From Larkinella sp. C7 (lineage in GTDB: Bacteria > Bacteroidota > Bacteroidia > Cytophagales > Spirosomataceae): a stretch of 64,000 nt of DNA. The notes under the pieces are model-generated. The model was not told where the DNA came from, did no database searches, and worked only from the letters and a program-made list of their open reading frames with translations. Position numbers and translations under genes: made by a program. This document shows positions 9,099 through 17,062 of this stretch, piece by piece. The stretch is taken from contig NZ_VBSL01000001.1 of NCBI RefSeq assembly GCF_006149005.1, forward strand, positions 806,001 through 870,000, in the 5' to 3' direction. Position 1 is the stretch's first letter. Every line of letters starts with the position of its first letter.

Positions 9099-12098
9099 AT
9101 GACGCTTACCATTTCTACTTTTCCACCTAAAATCCCGCTATTGATTGCGCTCATTTTGAGTTTAATCAGCCATTCCAATCGTGGTTTCGGTCAAATCAAT
9201 CCGATGTCGGTTTCGCCAGCCGAAACCGACAATTCGGTGGCCGCCGAACTCAAATCCTTTCAGTTGGCCAAAGGTTACAAAATCGAGTTGTTCGCTTCCG
9301 AAGACCTCGGCATTGCCGACCCCTGCGCCATGCGGTGGGACGAAAAAGGACGGCTCTGGGTGCTGACCATTCCGTCGTATCCGCAACTGGAACCCGGCAA
9401 AAAACCGGTCGATAAACTCACTGTTCTGGAAGACCGCAATGGCGATGGGAAGGCCGACACATCCTGGGTTTTTGCAGACGGGCTCATGATGCCGCTCGGT
9501 TTTGAACTCGGCCACGGCGGGGTCTATCTGGGCGAACAAACCGAACTGGTGTTTCTGAAAGATACCGACGGCGACGGAAGAGCCGACACGCGGCAGGTGC
9601 TGATGTCGGGTTTTGGTACGCACGATTCGCACCAGACCATCAACTCGTTTATCTGGAGTCCGGGAGGTGAGTTGTTTTTTTCGCAGGGACACAGCATCTA
9701 CAGCCGCGTCGAAACCGCCTGGGGCATCGAAAAAGCCGACCGGGCTGCCATCTGGCGGTATCGGCCCCTGCGCCGTCAGCTTGATAATTTTCTGGATGGT
9801 TCGATGGCCAGCGTCAATCCGTGGGGCATGAACTTCGGCGAGTGGGGCGAAATGTTTCACAAAGCCAACGACCCCGAATTGTTTTATACCGTTCCCGGTC
9901 TGGTCAAAACCGTCCAGCGCGCCCTGCTCCCGCCCATTGGCAAACTCGTCATCAAAGGCTCCATCATCGAAATCATTCGGACCAAACACCTGCCGGACGA
10001 TCTGAAGGGCGATTTTGTGATTGCGGGGTATTACAACAACAAAATCGAGCGGATGCGGGTCACGAACGATTCGTCCGGGTATTCGGCCCGGTTGCTCGAC
10101 CCGATCCTGAGTTCGAGCAGCCGCAGTTTCCGACCCATCGACGTCAAGGTGGGTCCCGACGGCGCCTTGTACATTCTGGATTGGTACAATCCGATTATCG
10201 GACACTACCAGGCTTCCATGCGGCACCCGGATCGTGACAAACTCCACGGACGAATCTGGCGAATTACGGCCACCGACCGGCCACTCGTTCAGCCACCGAA
10301 ACTGGCCGGGCAGCCGGTCCCGGTTTTGCTGGATCATCTGAAATCCGATGAACACTGGGTGCGGTATCAGGTGAAACGGTTATTGGCCGAAAAACCGATG
10401 CCCGAAGTACGACCGGATTTGACGGAATGGGTGGCAAAATTAGACCCGAAAGACCCGAATTATGAGCACCATCTGATGGAGGCACTCGGCGTGTTTGAAA
10501 GCCACGAGCTGGTCTATGAAGCCCTGCTTCGGCAACTTGCCAACGGAAAAGAACCGGGCGCGCGGGCCTATGCCGCCCACGTGGCCGGTCGCTGGTCCGA
10601 CCGCCTGGCTGATCCGTTGGCCGTGCTGGAACCGTTGATCAACGACAAAAATGCGCGGGTTCGGCTGGAAGCCCTCGTGGCGGTCAGTTCGGTTCACCGC
10701 CCCGAAGCGATGGTACTGGCGACTCAGGTGCTGAACCAGCCGATGGACAAATTTCTGACGTATGCGCTGAACAAAACCGCTTATGCCTTGCAGGATTCGT
10801 GGGAACCGGCTTTGCAAACCGGGAAGCTGGCGTTCAAAAAACCGGCGCATCTGGCCTGGCTTGTGAGCGTTTTACCACCGTCGTGGTATTCGCCGGATCA
10901 ATATCGGAAGCTGGTTGGTTCTGAGAATCTATCGCCGGAGGTCCGGCGGAACCTGCTGCTCAGTCTGGCGAAAACCGGAAAAGCCGCCGACATCGAGTTC
11001 GTGTTGAGTCAGCCGTTGGCGCAAACCGATGCGGTTTTGCTCGAAAACCTGAGCAAACTGGAAGCCCGGCCCGTCTCTCCTATTGCGGCCGCTTCGCTCA
11101 AAAACAGCCTTCTTCCTACCAAAACCGCCGAAGTCAACATGGCCGCGATTCATCTGGCGCGGGCCTGGAAAATCAGTTCAACCGCGGCAACGATCAACAA
11201 CCTGGCAATGAACAACCAGATCGATCAGCGGGTCCGGGCCGAAGGCTTGAAGGCGTTGGTCGAACTGCGCGGGCGGGCCGCTTTGCCGTTGCTGCAAAAG
11301 CTGGTGGGTTCTGCCGAAACGCCCCGCGTAATCCGGCTGGCATCGTTGAAAGGCATCAGTGAGCTGGATGTGGTACTGGCAGCCGGGGCCACCGTGGCCG
11401 AAATGCAGCGCTCTGGTTCTTCTGCCGAAGCCATGCGGGAAGCCATCACCCCCCTGATCGATCAACGTTCCGGCATCAAAGCCCTCACGGTGGAACTGGG
11501 AAAAACCGCCCTGCCCAAACCGCAGGCCCGGCTGGCGCTGGAAGCCCTGGCGATTAAGGGCATCAATGCGCCCGACCTCAGCGCCCGGCTGAATGCCCTG
11601 GCCGAAGAACGAACCATTGTGGCCCGGAAATACAGTTCGGAATATGTGGAAAAACTGGCGAAAGCCGTTCACGAACAGGGCGATGCGAAACGGGGTGAGT
11701 TGATTTATCAGGCCAACCCAAGCTGCTCGGCCTGCCATTCGCTGAACGGCAAAGGCGGCACCATTGGCCCGAACCTGTCGGCCATTGGCCGCGGCCTTTC
11801 CTCCCGCGAAATCATCACCGAAGTGCTGTGGCCCAACCAGAACATCAAGGAAGGCTATAATCAGGTGCAGGTGGAAACGAAAAAAGGCGAAATCATTCAG
11901 GGTATCAAGGTCTTCGAAACCGCTGAGGTGATTCACATCAAAACGACGGGTTCCACCAAAAACCGGGTCATCAACAAAAAGGAACTGGCGAGCCAGACCG
12001 AAAGCGGTTCGCTGATGCCGACGGGACTCATGGATGCGTACTCGGAGGAAGATGTGCGGGATTTGATCCGGTATTTAAGCGAATTGGGGAGTAAATAA
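9099..12098 (+). CDS. PVC-type haem-binding membrane dehydrogenase with HEAT repeats and C-terminal cytochrome c
   Basis: A 999-residue exported protein. A hydrophobic signal occupies about residues 10-31. Residues about 40-400 form a beta-propeller-like dehydrogenase domain with calcium-like loops (DRNGDGKADT, DTDGDGRADT) and the family segment VGPDGALYILDWYNP. HEAT-like alpha repeats follow to about 860. The C-terminus is a monohaem cytochrome c with CSACH (Cys876, Cys879, His880) and a GPNL motif. The family, first described in Planctomycetes and abundant in Bacteroidota, is thought to oxidise sugars or polyols in the periplasm and pass electrons to the haem. A second member lies at 20448-22985. 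Confidence 0.88.
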   Translation: MTLTISTFPPKIPLLIALILSLISHSNRGFGQINPMSVSPAETDNSVAAELKSFQLAKGYKIELFASEDLGIADPCAMRWDEKGRLWVLTIPSYPQLEPGKKPVDKLTVLEDRNGDGKADTSWVFADGLMMPLGFELGHGGVYLGEQTELVFLKDTDGDGRADTRQVLMSGFGTHDSHQTINSFIWSPGGELFFSQGHSIYSRVETAWGIEKADRAAIWRYRPLRRQLDNFLDGSMASVNPWGMNFGEWGEMFHKANDPELFYTVPGLVKTVQRALLPPIGKLVIKGSIIEIIRTKHLPDDLKGDFVIAGYYNNKIERMRVTNDSSGYSARLLDPILSSSSRSFRPIDVKVGPDGALYILDWYNPIIGHYQASMRHPDRDKLHGRIWRITATDRPLVQPPKLAGQPVPVLLDHLKSDEHWVRYQVKRLLAEKPMPEVRPDLTEWVAKLDPKDPNYEHHLMEALGVFESHELVYEALLRQLANGKEPGARAYAAHVAGRWSDRLADPLAVLEPLINDKNARVRLEALVAVSSVHRPEAMVLATQVLNQPMDKFLTYALNKTAYALQDSWEPALQTGKLAFKKPAHLAWLVSVLPPSWYSPDQYRKLVGSENLSPEVRRNLLLSLAKTGKAADIEFVLSQPLAQTDAVLLENLSKLEARPVSPIAAASLKNSLLPTKTAEVNMAAIHLARAWKISSTAATINNLAMNNQIDQRVRAEGLKALVELRGRAALPLLQKLVGSAETPRVIRLASLKGISELDVVLAAGATVAEMQRSGSSAEAMREAITPLIDQRSGIKALTVELGKTALPKPQARLALEALAIKGINAPDLSARLNALAEERTIVARKYSSEYVEKLAKAVHEQGDAKRGELIYQANPSCSACHSLNGKGGTIGPNLSAIGRGLSSREIITEVLWPNQNIKEGYNQVQVETKKGEIIQGIKVFETAEVIHIKTTGSTKNRVINKKELASQTESGSLMPTGLMDAYSEEDVRDLIRYLSELGSK

Positions 12099-12111
12099 CG
12101 GCAGAAATCCG

Positions 12112-12119
12112 TACGTTTG
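12112..12119 (+). promoter_or_regulatory. Candidate -7 box (TACGTTTG)
   Basis: TACGTTTG matches the Bacteroidota -7 consensus TAnnTTTG and lies 41 bases ahead of the TonB-C lipoprotein start at 12160, in the short gap after the PVC-type gene. No convincing -33 TTTG was found. Confidence 0.4.
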
Positions 12120-12159
12120 CTTATTCAGGTTATTCGATTGGCCAAACAACAGAAATGCC

Positions 12160-12588
12160 ATGATCCGGCAATCCTTCCTTACCACACTTTCACTACTGGG
12201 AATGCTCTGGTTTCTGGCCCAATGCCAGCCCAAAAACCTCGATTCGGCGTCCACATTCGACCGCCCGGTTTATTTGGTTGTTGACGATTCACCCACTTTT
12301 TCAGGAGGAATGAGCAAGTTCGGCGAGTATATTGGAAAGCATCTTCACTACCCCGAAACCGCCCGGAAAGCCGGACAGGAAGGTAAGGTGTTCGTTACCT
12401 TTATCGTCAGCGAGCAGGGCCGGATCGAGAAGGCGGAAATTTTAAAAGGCTTAGGTTCGGAACTGGATGCGGAGGCCATTCGACTCATCGAAAATATGCC
12501 TGCCTGGATACCGGCGAAACAAGGGGGACAGGTGGTGGCTTGTCGGTATAACCTACCGATCAATTTCAGCCTCAATGGGAGCCGGTAA
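12160..12588 (+). CDS. Small lipoprotein with TonB C-terminal-like domain
   Basis: A 142-residue protein. A lipoprotein-type signal ends at Leu-Ala-Gln-Cys22 (a slightly unusual lipobox). Residues about 50-140 form a TonB_C-like fold: LHYPETARKAGQEGKVFVTFIVSEQGRIEKAEILKG, ending PINFSL. In TonB this domain contacts the receptor TonB box. Here there is no N-terminal transmembrane helix or proline-rich linker, so it is a free-standing periplasmic or lipid-anchored module rather than a working TonB. It runs head-on into the channel gene whose stop lies 12 bases away. Confidence 0.75.
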   Translation: MIRQSFLTTLSLLGMLWFLAQCQPKNLDSASTFDRPVYLVVDDSPTFSGGMSKFGEYIGKHLHYPETARKAGQEGKVFVTFIVSEQGRIEKAEILKGLGSELDAEAIRLIENMPAWIPAKQGGQVVACRYNLPINFSLNGSR

Positions 12589-12599
12589 TGCGAAAACCG

Positions 12600-13436
12600 T
12601 TATAAGTGCGTTCCGCAGTATTTGCAGAAAACCGCATCGACGTCGTGCCCTTCCGCCCCGCACGACGGACACGATTGGGACGAAACGCCTTGCTTTAGCT
12701 TCAGGGCTGCCTGCGAAAGTTCAACGGTGACAATACCGGTGGGAACCGCAATGATGCCATAGCCCATGATCATGACGAGTGAGGCTAGGGCTTTGCCCAG
12801 GGGTGTTTGGGGGGAAAGGTCGCCGTAGCCCACGGTCGTCAGCGTCACAATGGCCCAGTAAATGCTGGTCGGAATGCTGTCGAAACCGTTTTCTTCCCCC
12901 TCGATGATGTACATCAGTGACCCCAGCACGACCACCAGCGACAGAACCGTCAGGATGAACACGCTGATTTTGCGACGGCTGGCCCGCAACGCACTGGTCA
13001 GAATCGTGGCTTCCGAAAGGTATGCCGACAGCTTCAGGATGCGAAAAATCCGGAGCAGCCGCAAAATACGGATCGTGAACAGATACTGGGTGCCGGGAAC
13101 GAACAAACTCAGGTAGGTCGGCAAAATGGCCAGAATATCGACGATGCCGAAGAAACTCAGTGCATACCGTAGCGGTCGCTTCACGCTGATGAGCCGGAGG
13201 AGGTATTCAACGGTAAACAGCACGGTAAAAAACAACTCCGCAAGGTGCAGTTCATCTCCATACACCGCCCTGACCCGGCCGATGCTTTCCAGCATGACGA
13301 TGATGACACTCACCAGAATACTCCCGATCAGAATAATATCGAACGCCTTCCCGGCGGGCGTATCGGCTTCGAAAATAATCTCGTGCAGCCGAAGCCGCCA
13401 GTGCGTGGAAGGCGGTTTGGGGGTAGACAGGGACAT
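12600..13436 (-). CDS. Voltage-gated potassium channel-like ion transporter with zinc-ribbon tail
   Basis: A 278-residue membrane protein of the six-helix voltage-gated channel type (ion_trans). It has S1-S3 helices, an S4-like segment with repeated Arg (IRILRLLRIFRILKL), a pore loop with the K+ selectivity filter TLTTVGYGDLSP, and S6. The last about 25 residues carry a two-knuckle zinc ribbon (CPSCGAEG...CKYCGTHL), unusual for a channel of this size. The ATG at 13436 is taken as the start; a GTG at 13466 would add ten residues. It lies downstream of the pirin gene on the same strand, after a hairpin-bearing gap. Confidence 0.88.
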   Translation of the reverse strand: MSLSTPKPPSTHWRLRLHEIIFEADTPAGKAFDIILIGSILVSVIIVMLESIGRVRAVYGDELHLAELFFTVLFTVEYLLRLISVKRPLRYALSFFGIVDILAILPTYLSLFVPGTQYLFTIRILRLLRIFRILKLSAYLSEATILTSALRASRRKISVFILTVLSLVVVLGSLMYIIEGEENGFDSIPTSIYWAIVTLTTVGYGDLSPQTPLGKALASLVMIMGYGIIAVPTGIVTVELSQAALKLKQGVSSQSCPSCGAEGHDVDAVFCKYCGTHL

Positions 13437-13497
13437 AGGCGCGGTGGTTAATACGGGACGATCCACCTGCTTAACACCGTTTGTTGAAGTCCGGTTT

Positions 13498-13559
13498 AAA
13501 AGGGGTAGTTCGTCCTTCCCATTCCCGAAGCGAATTCATACGAACGAACTACCCATTTT
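13498..13559. repeat. Locus-specific inverted repeat between pirin and channel genes
   Basis: GGGTAGTTCGT at 13504-13514 pairs perfectly with ACGAACTACCC at 13544-13554, and flanking AAAA/TTTT extends the stem. The loop is about 29 nt. It lies between two minus-strand genes. The TTTT flank on one side and AAAA on the other would let it act as a weak terminator in either direction. Confidence 0.55.
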
Positions 13560-13599
13560 CAGCCCTCTTTTCTTCCTGAATCCGAGACGCGTCCGTAAT

Positions 13600-14484
13600 T
13601 CAATACCGAAACGTCTGGTTTTCCGGCAAAACCGATACATGCCCCATTTTGCCCTGCCGAAAAGCCTGGTACAAGCCCTTGATGTCGCTTTCGGTGTCGC
13701 CAATGAAAGGCCCGTAGGAAACAATCGGATCATGCTGGGGCTGTCCGGCATACAAAATCACCCGTCCCCCCGATTCTCCGGCCGTCAGTTGAAGGTCACT
13801 GAGCGCATCACCCGAAAAGGTATCGAGCCAGCCTACCTGGTTTTCTTTCAACGGTTTGCCTTCGACCTCCACGCTGCCTGCAATCACATACATAAAGGTT
13901 TTGAACGAAGCCGGTAGCTGTTGGATGGTGCTGACACCGGATTGCAACTGAATATCGGCAATAATAACCGGAACATGATTCTGAACCGGTGAGGAGATTC
14001 CGGCAAACGAACCGCTGTAAAGCCGGATTTCCAGACCGGGTTCAGACACGCGGGGAACCGTCTCTACCGTCACATCCTGAACGCGGGGTGCAGTCCAACG
14101 GTCTTTTTTAGGCAGATTGAGCCATAATTGCAAAAGCCGCATTCTCGTTTTCCGGTCGATGGTTTCCGTGTGAACAATCCCGCTTCCGGCGGTCATCATC
14201 TGGAAATCGCCCGCTTTCATCCGGTGGTCACCATCCCCCAGTTCGCCTTCCAGGATCAGCGTAACCGTTTCAAAGCCGGCATGGGGATGCGGACCGCCCA
14301 CTGGCTCACCCCCCTTTTTGTCGAGCACGTCATCCATCAACAGGATAAAAGGATCACTTTCGGCAAAGCTGGTATGAATGACCGCGCGGGCCGTGTGGTC
14401 GGGTCCCAGAAATCCCGGTTGAGCGGGTGGCGTATATACGTTGACCAGCTTGCGCCGGATCATCACGTCTTGTTGTGTTTCCAT
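13600..14484 (-). CDS. Pirin family protein (cupin, quercetinase-like)
   Basis: A 294-residue two-cupin protein. The metal-binding pattern of pirins is present: HPHAGFETVT (two His) at about 65-75 and GSGIVHTE (His and Glu) at about 108-115. A second, degenerate cupin covers about 170-285. Pirins bind iron; several bacterial ones oxidise quercetin, others regulate metabolism through protein contacts. It is divergent from an HxlR regulator at 14592, a pairing often seen for redox-responsive genes. A -7 box in reverse orientation lies at 14510-14517. Confidence 0.93.
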   Translation of the reverse strand: METQQDVMIRRKLVNVYTPPAQPGFLGPDHTARAVIHTSFAESDPFILLMDDVLDKKGGEPVGGPHPHAGFETVTLILEGELGDGDHRMKAGDFQMMTAGSGIVHTETIDRKTRMRLLQLWLNLPKKDRWTAPRVQDVTVETVPRVSEPGLEIRLYSGSFAGISSPVQNHVPVIIADIQLQSGVSTIQQLPASFKTFMYVIAGSVEVEGKPLKENQVGWLDTFSGDALSDLQLTAGESGGRVILYAGQPQHDPIVSYGPFIGDTESDIKGLYQAFRQGKMGHVSVLPENQTFRY

Positions 14485-14509
14485 GTCTGTATTCTTTTTA
14501 TTTCGTAAA

Positions 14510-14517
14510 CAAATTTA
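14510..14517 (-). promoter_or_regulatory. Pirin promoter -7 box
   Basis: CAAATTTA on the plus strand is TAAATTTG on the minus strand, an exact TAnnTTTG match, 26 bases ahead of the pirin ATG at 14484. Confidence 0.5.
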
Positions 14518-14561
14518 CCTATATTTACTATTCATTTGTAAGCACTATACTTTTTAATAGC

Positions 14562-14579
14562 GCTATCCTTTTAGATAGC
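14562..14579. promoter_or_regulatory. Candidate HxlR operator
   Basis: A perfect 6-bp inverted repeat, GCTATC-cttttа-GATAGC in outline (arms 14562-14567 and 14574-14579), sits 13 bases ahead of the HxlR start in the divergent pirin/HxlR gap. A TTTG at 14535-14538 may be part of the HxlR promoter. HxlR dimers bind such short dyads, so autoregulation is plausible. Confidence 0.4.
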
Positions 14580-14591
14580 AAACCGGAAAAT

Positions 14592-14957
14592 ATGGAAAAG
14601 CCCGTCGAATTGAACCACTCGGAATGTACGGGAATTTTAAGACCCATTCGGGACGCCCTGGATGTGCTGAATGGCAAATGGAAATTGCCCATCATCGTGG
14701 CGCTAACCTTTGGGGAGAAGCGTTTCAGCGAAATTGCCCGGGAGGTTCACGGCATAACTGACCGCGTGTTATCCAAGGAGTTACAAGATCTGACGATGAA
14801 CGGACTGGTGAAACGGACCGTGGAAGACACCTTCCCGGTGAAGGTCACCTACGCCCTGACCCCTCACAGCAAGTCGCTGGATGAAGTCATTGAAGCCCTG
14901 CGAAAATGGGGCGTTTTGCACCGGGAAATCATCCTGAAAGGATCGTCAGGCGAGTAA
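14592..14957 (+). CDS. HxlR family winged-helix transcriptional regulator
   Basis: A 121-residue MarR-like regulator from the ATG at 14592, where HxlR homology begins (a longer frame from 14475 runs through the promoter region). Winged-helix features: LNGKWKLPIIVALTFGEKRFSEIAR, then ITDRVLSKELQDLTMNGLVKR and VTYALTPHSKSL. The Cys at residue 12 (HSECTGILRPIRD) is in the position used by several HxlR proteins to sense electrophiles or oxidants. It is divergent from the pirin gene and probably controls it. Confidence 0.92.
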   Translation: MEKPVELNHSECTGILRPIRDALDVLNGKWKLPIIVALTFGEKRFSEIAREVHGITDRVLSKELQDLTMNGLVKRTVEDTFPVKVTYALTPHSKSLDEVIEALRKWGVLHREIILKGSSGE

Positions 14958-14980
14958 CGCCCGACGATCCCTTTTCAGGA
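14933..14980 (+). terminator. Terminator overlapping the HxlR stop
   Basis: GGATCGTC (14940-14947) pairs with GACGATCC (14963-14970), with inner GGCG/CGCC, and the stem extends outward through TCCTGAAA and TTTCAGGA with a small bulge. The TAA stop lies in the loop region and CTTTTC follows the right arm. It separates HxlR from the convergent lipase gene. Confidence 0.6.
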
Positions 14981-14992
14981 GAAATTACCCAC

Positions 14993-16078
14993 TTACTTCA
15001 GCCGATTTCCTAAAAACAGATACGGATTCAGCAGGTGGTTTTGAAAGAGTTTTTTGGGGTCAGCCGGAAACTGCTGGAAATACGCTTCGTCGGCATCCAG
15101 AACGATGGTTTGCCCGGCCCGCATGAAATGACTGCTTGGGAAATAAGTCGGCGGCTGGTAATCCGGCAAATTTTTACTGACGGCCTTGCTGATGTAGTTC
15201 CCCAGAAACCGCTGGTATTGCTTCTGCGCTTTGCGGGACGGTTTATCCATCTTATTGAAAACGTAATTGAACATCACCCGGTTGAGAAACTTCTGATTCC
15301 GGATGGCCTTGCGAATCGTCGTAACGGGATTGGTCAGGTTGAAATCATCGGTAGTCTGAACTGTCAACGGAAATTCGGGAACCCAGTCGGCGGAATTGAC
15401 CACATTAAACGCCCAGCCACTTTGCGTAAGGACTTCATAATCATACGCATACGAAAGATTGCCCGGCTTTGGCGCGGCAATGCTGTAGGTTTTGAACCGG
15501 AGGTCGGCGGGCAACCGGTTGCCCCGCAAATTGGAGAGGTACGATGTCATTAAAAAGGTGATAGCGCCCCCCTGACTGATCCCGGTGATCATGAATTCTT
15601 TGGTGCCTTTCTGAATGCAGGAATCCATTTTTGGCAGGATGTCTTTGGCCAGATACGCCATTCCGATCAGCCAACCGGCGTGTACAGCCGCACGCGGATT
15701 TTTAGCCAGTTTGTAGGAAAACGGCTCATTGGCGCTCAACTGGATCTGGCCCGTGGCGGGCACCATCGCGGCATAGAAGTTTTCAATCCAGCCCAGCGGG
15801 TCGAGGGTGGTGCCCCGAATGCTGATCACGGCAACGCCGTTGTCGCCCTGCCACAACTCCCAGCGGTTGTCGAGACCCACAACGGGCGAGCGATATACTT
15901 TCTTGTAGCCTTGCGGAGGATCAATCGTCACCGAGTCAATGTGGCCAGCGCCCACCCGCAGCATTTCCAGGTATTCAGCCTTTTCGAAACCGGGTTTCAG
16001 CGGGTTCGATTGTGCCGAAACACGCCCGAAAAGCAAGCCAACCGATACAATCAGAAGCAGTAGAAATCGTGTTTTCAT
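14993..16078 (-). CDS. Secreted class 3-type lipase
   Basis: A 361-residue protein with a signal peptide (MKTRFLLLLIVSVGLLFGRVSA). It has the alpha/beta-hydrolase lipase_3 layout: GVAVISIRGT, VHAGWLIGMAYLAKDI, the nucleophile elbow GISQGG (Ser in G-x-S-x-G), and the later segment YSIAAPKPGNLSYAYDYE leading to an Asp (NSADWVPEFP) and a C-terminal SSHF His. It should hydrolyse acylglycerol or other esters in the periplasm or outside the cell. Substrate unknown. Confidence 0.85.
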   Translation of the reverse strand: MKTRFLLLLIVSVGLLFGRVSAQSNPLKPGFEKAEYLEMLRVGAGHIDSVTIDPPQGYKKVYRSPVVGLDNRWELWQGDNGVAVISIRGTTLDPLGWIENFYAAMVPATGQIQLSANEPFSYKLAKNPRAAVHAGWLIGMAYLAKDILPKMDSCIQKGTKEFMITGISQGGAITFLMTSYLSNLRGNRLPADLRFKTYSIAAPKPGNLSYAYDYEVLTQSGWAFNVVNSADWVPEFPLTVQTTDDFNLTNPVTTIRKAIRNQKFLNRVMFNYVFNKMDKPSRKAQKQYQRFLGNYISKAVSKNLPDYQPPTYFPSSHFMRAGQTIVLDADEAYFQQFPADPKKLFQNHLLNPYLFLGNRLK

Positions 16079-16158
16079 ACGGAGCGTAATTGGTTACGAC
16101 GGTAACGGATTGATCAACCTTTTTGATTTACGAAATCCGCCGATTTGTTTCTTCCTGC

Positions 16159-16929
16159 TCAATACGTTGCCCTGCCACCCGAAATATCGTAGATAAACCC
16201 GGTTGAAAAACTATTTTCGGGAGAAACGATGAAACAGGCCATAGCCGCCACTTCGTCCGTTTCACCCAGGCGTCCCATCGGGATTTTGGCGGTCATGTAG
16301 GCCAGTTGTTCGGGGGCGGTGTCGGCGTTCATGGCGGTTCTGATCACAGCCGGGGCCAGCCCGTTGACGGTGATTCCGGCGGTTGCGTATTCCTTGGCAA
16401 TGGCTTTCACCAACCCGATCACACCCGCTTTGCTGACCGAATAGCCCACCATGCCGGGATTGCCTTCTTTTCCGGCGATGGACGCAATGAGCAGAATCCG
16501 GCCATATTGCCGGCTGGCCATGTGCCCGACGGTGTATTTGGTAATGAGGAAACTCCCGAACAGGTTGACGGCAAGCAGCTTTTCAAAATCAGCCGACGTG
16601 TAGGACGTAATATTGGTGCTGGTAGGCCCGACAATCCCCGCCGAATGCACCACCACATCGAGTTGCCCGAAATCCGCCACGGTTTGCGCCACGGCTTGTT
16701 TGACCTGTTCTTCCTGCGAAATGTCCACGGTATACGTCCGAACAACAACGCCCAAAGCCGTCAGTTCCTCCGCCGTTTGTTCCAGCAAAACCGCATTCCG
16801 GTCGAACAAGGCCAGGGAAGCACCCTCAGCACCCAGCCGCCGGGCAATGGCTTTTCCTAAACCGTCTGCGCCACCGGTAACGATAGCAACCTGACCTCTG
16901 TAGCGGTCAGGGAATACTAAATCACTCAT
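16159..16929 (-). CDS. SDR family oxidoreductase
   Basis: A 256-residue short-chain dehydrogenase from the ATG at 16929, where the fold begins (an upstream frame to 16980 adds a non-homologous leader running into a hairpin). The Rossmann motif is TGGADGLGKAIA, followed by HSAGIVG and the catalytic Ser with YSVSK (Tyr and Lys). Motif spacing fits an NAD(P)-dependent sugar-acid, polyol or keto-sugar dehydrogenase; the closest general types are 3-oxoacyl-ACP reductase-like and 2-keto-3-deoxy-sugar-acid dehydrogenases. It is the last gene of the minus-strand run with a second SDR, an MFS transporter, a TIM-barrel isomerase and a PVC-type dehydrogenase. Confidence 0.9.
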   Translation of the reverse strand: MSDLVFPDRYRGQVAIVTGGADGLGKAIARRLGAEGASLALFDRNAVLLEQTAEELTALGVVVRTYTVDISQEEQVKQAVAQTVADFGQLDVVVHSAGIVGPTSTNITSYTSADFEKLLAVNLFGSFLITKYTVGHMASRQYGRILLIASIAGKEGNPGMVGYSVSKAGVIGLVKAIAKEYATAGITVNGLAPAVIRTAMNADTAPEQLAYMTAKIPMGRLGETDEVAAMACFIVSPENSFSTGFIYDISGGRATY

Positions 16930-16965
16930 ACGTAATGGATTAATAAGAAGATCAAAATTTTTCAG

Positions 16966-17058
16966 GAATGATAAATGCAAAATGCTGAATGTTAAATGTA
17001 AAAAAATTTCAAACCGGCCCTTTTACATTTAACATTCAGCATTTTACATTTATCATTC
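16966..17058. repeat. 38-bp inverted repeat with 7-bp periodic arms
   Basis: The left arm 16966-17003 and right arm 17021-17058 are complementary at 37 of 38 positions, with a 17-nt loop. The left arm is five consecutive heptamers beginning AATG: AATGATA, AATGCAA, AATGCTG, AATGTTA, AATGTAA (starts 16967, 16974, 16981, 16988, 16995). It fills the gap between the MFS stop and the SDR start on the minus strand. Confidence 0.85.
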
Positions 17059-17062
17059 TTTT

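Noticed and set aside
9162-10355. A 397-codon open frame on the strand opposite the first PVC-type gene
   Set aside because: It is an artefact of codon bias in the real gene; the translation is low in complexity, has no domain and no promoter.
12160-12588. A full TonB energy transducer
   Set aside because: Only the C-terminal-like domain is present; the membrane anchor and proline-rich linker of TonB are missing.
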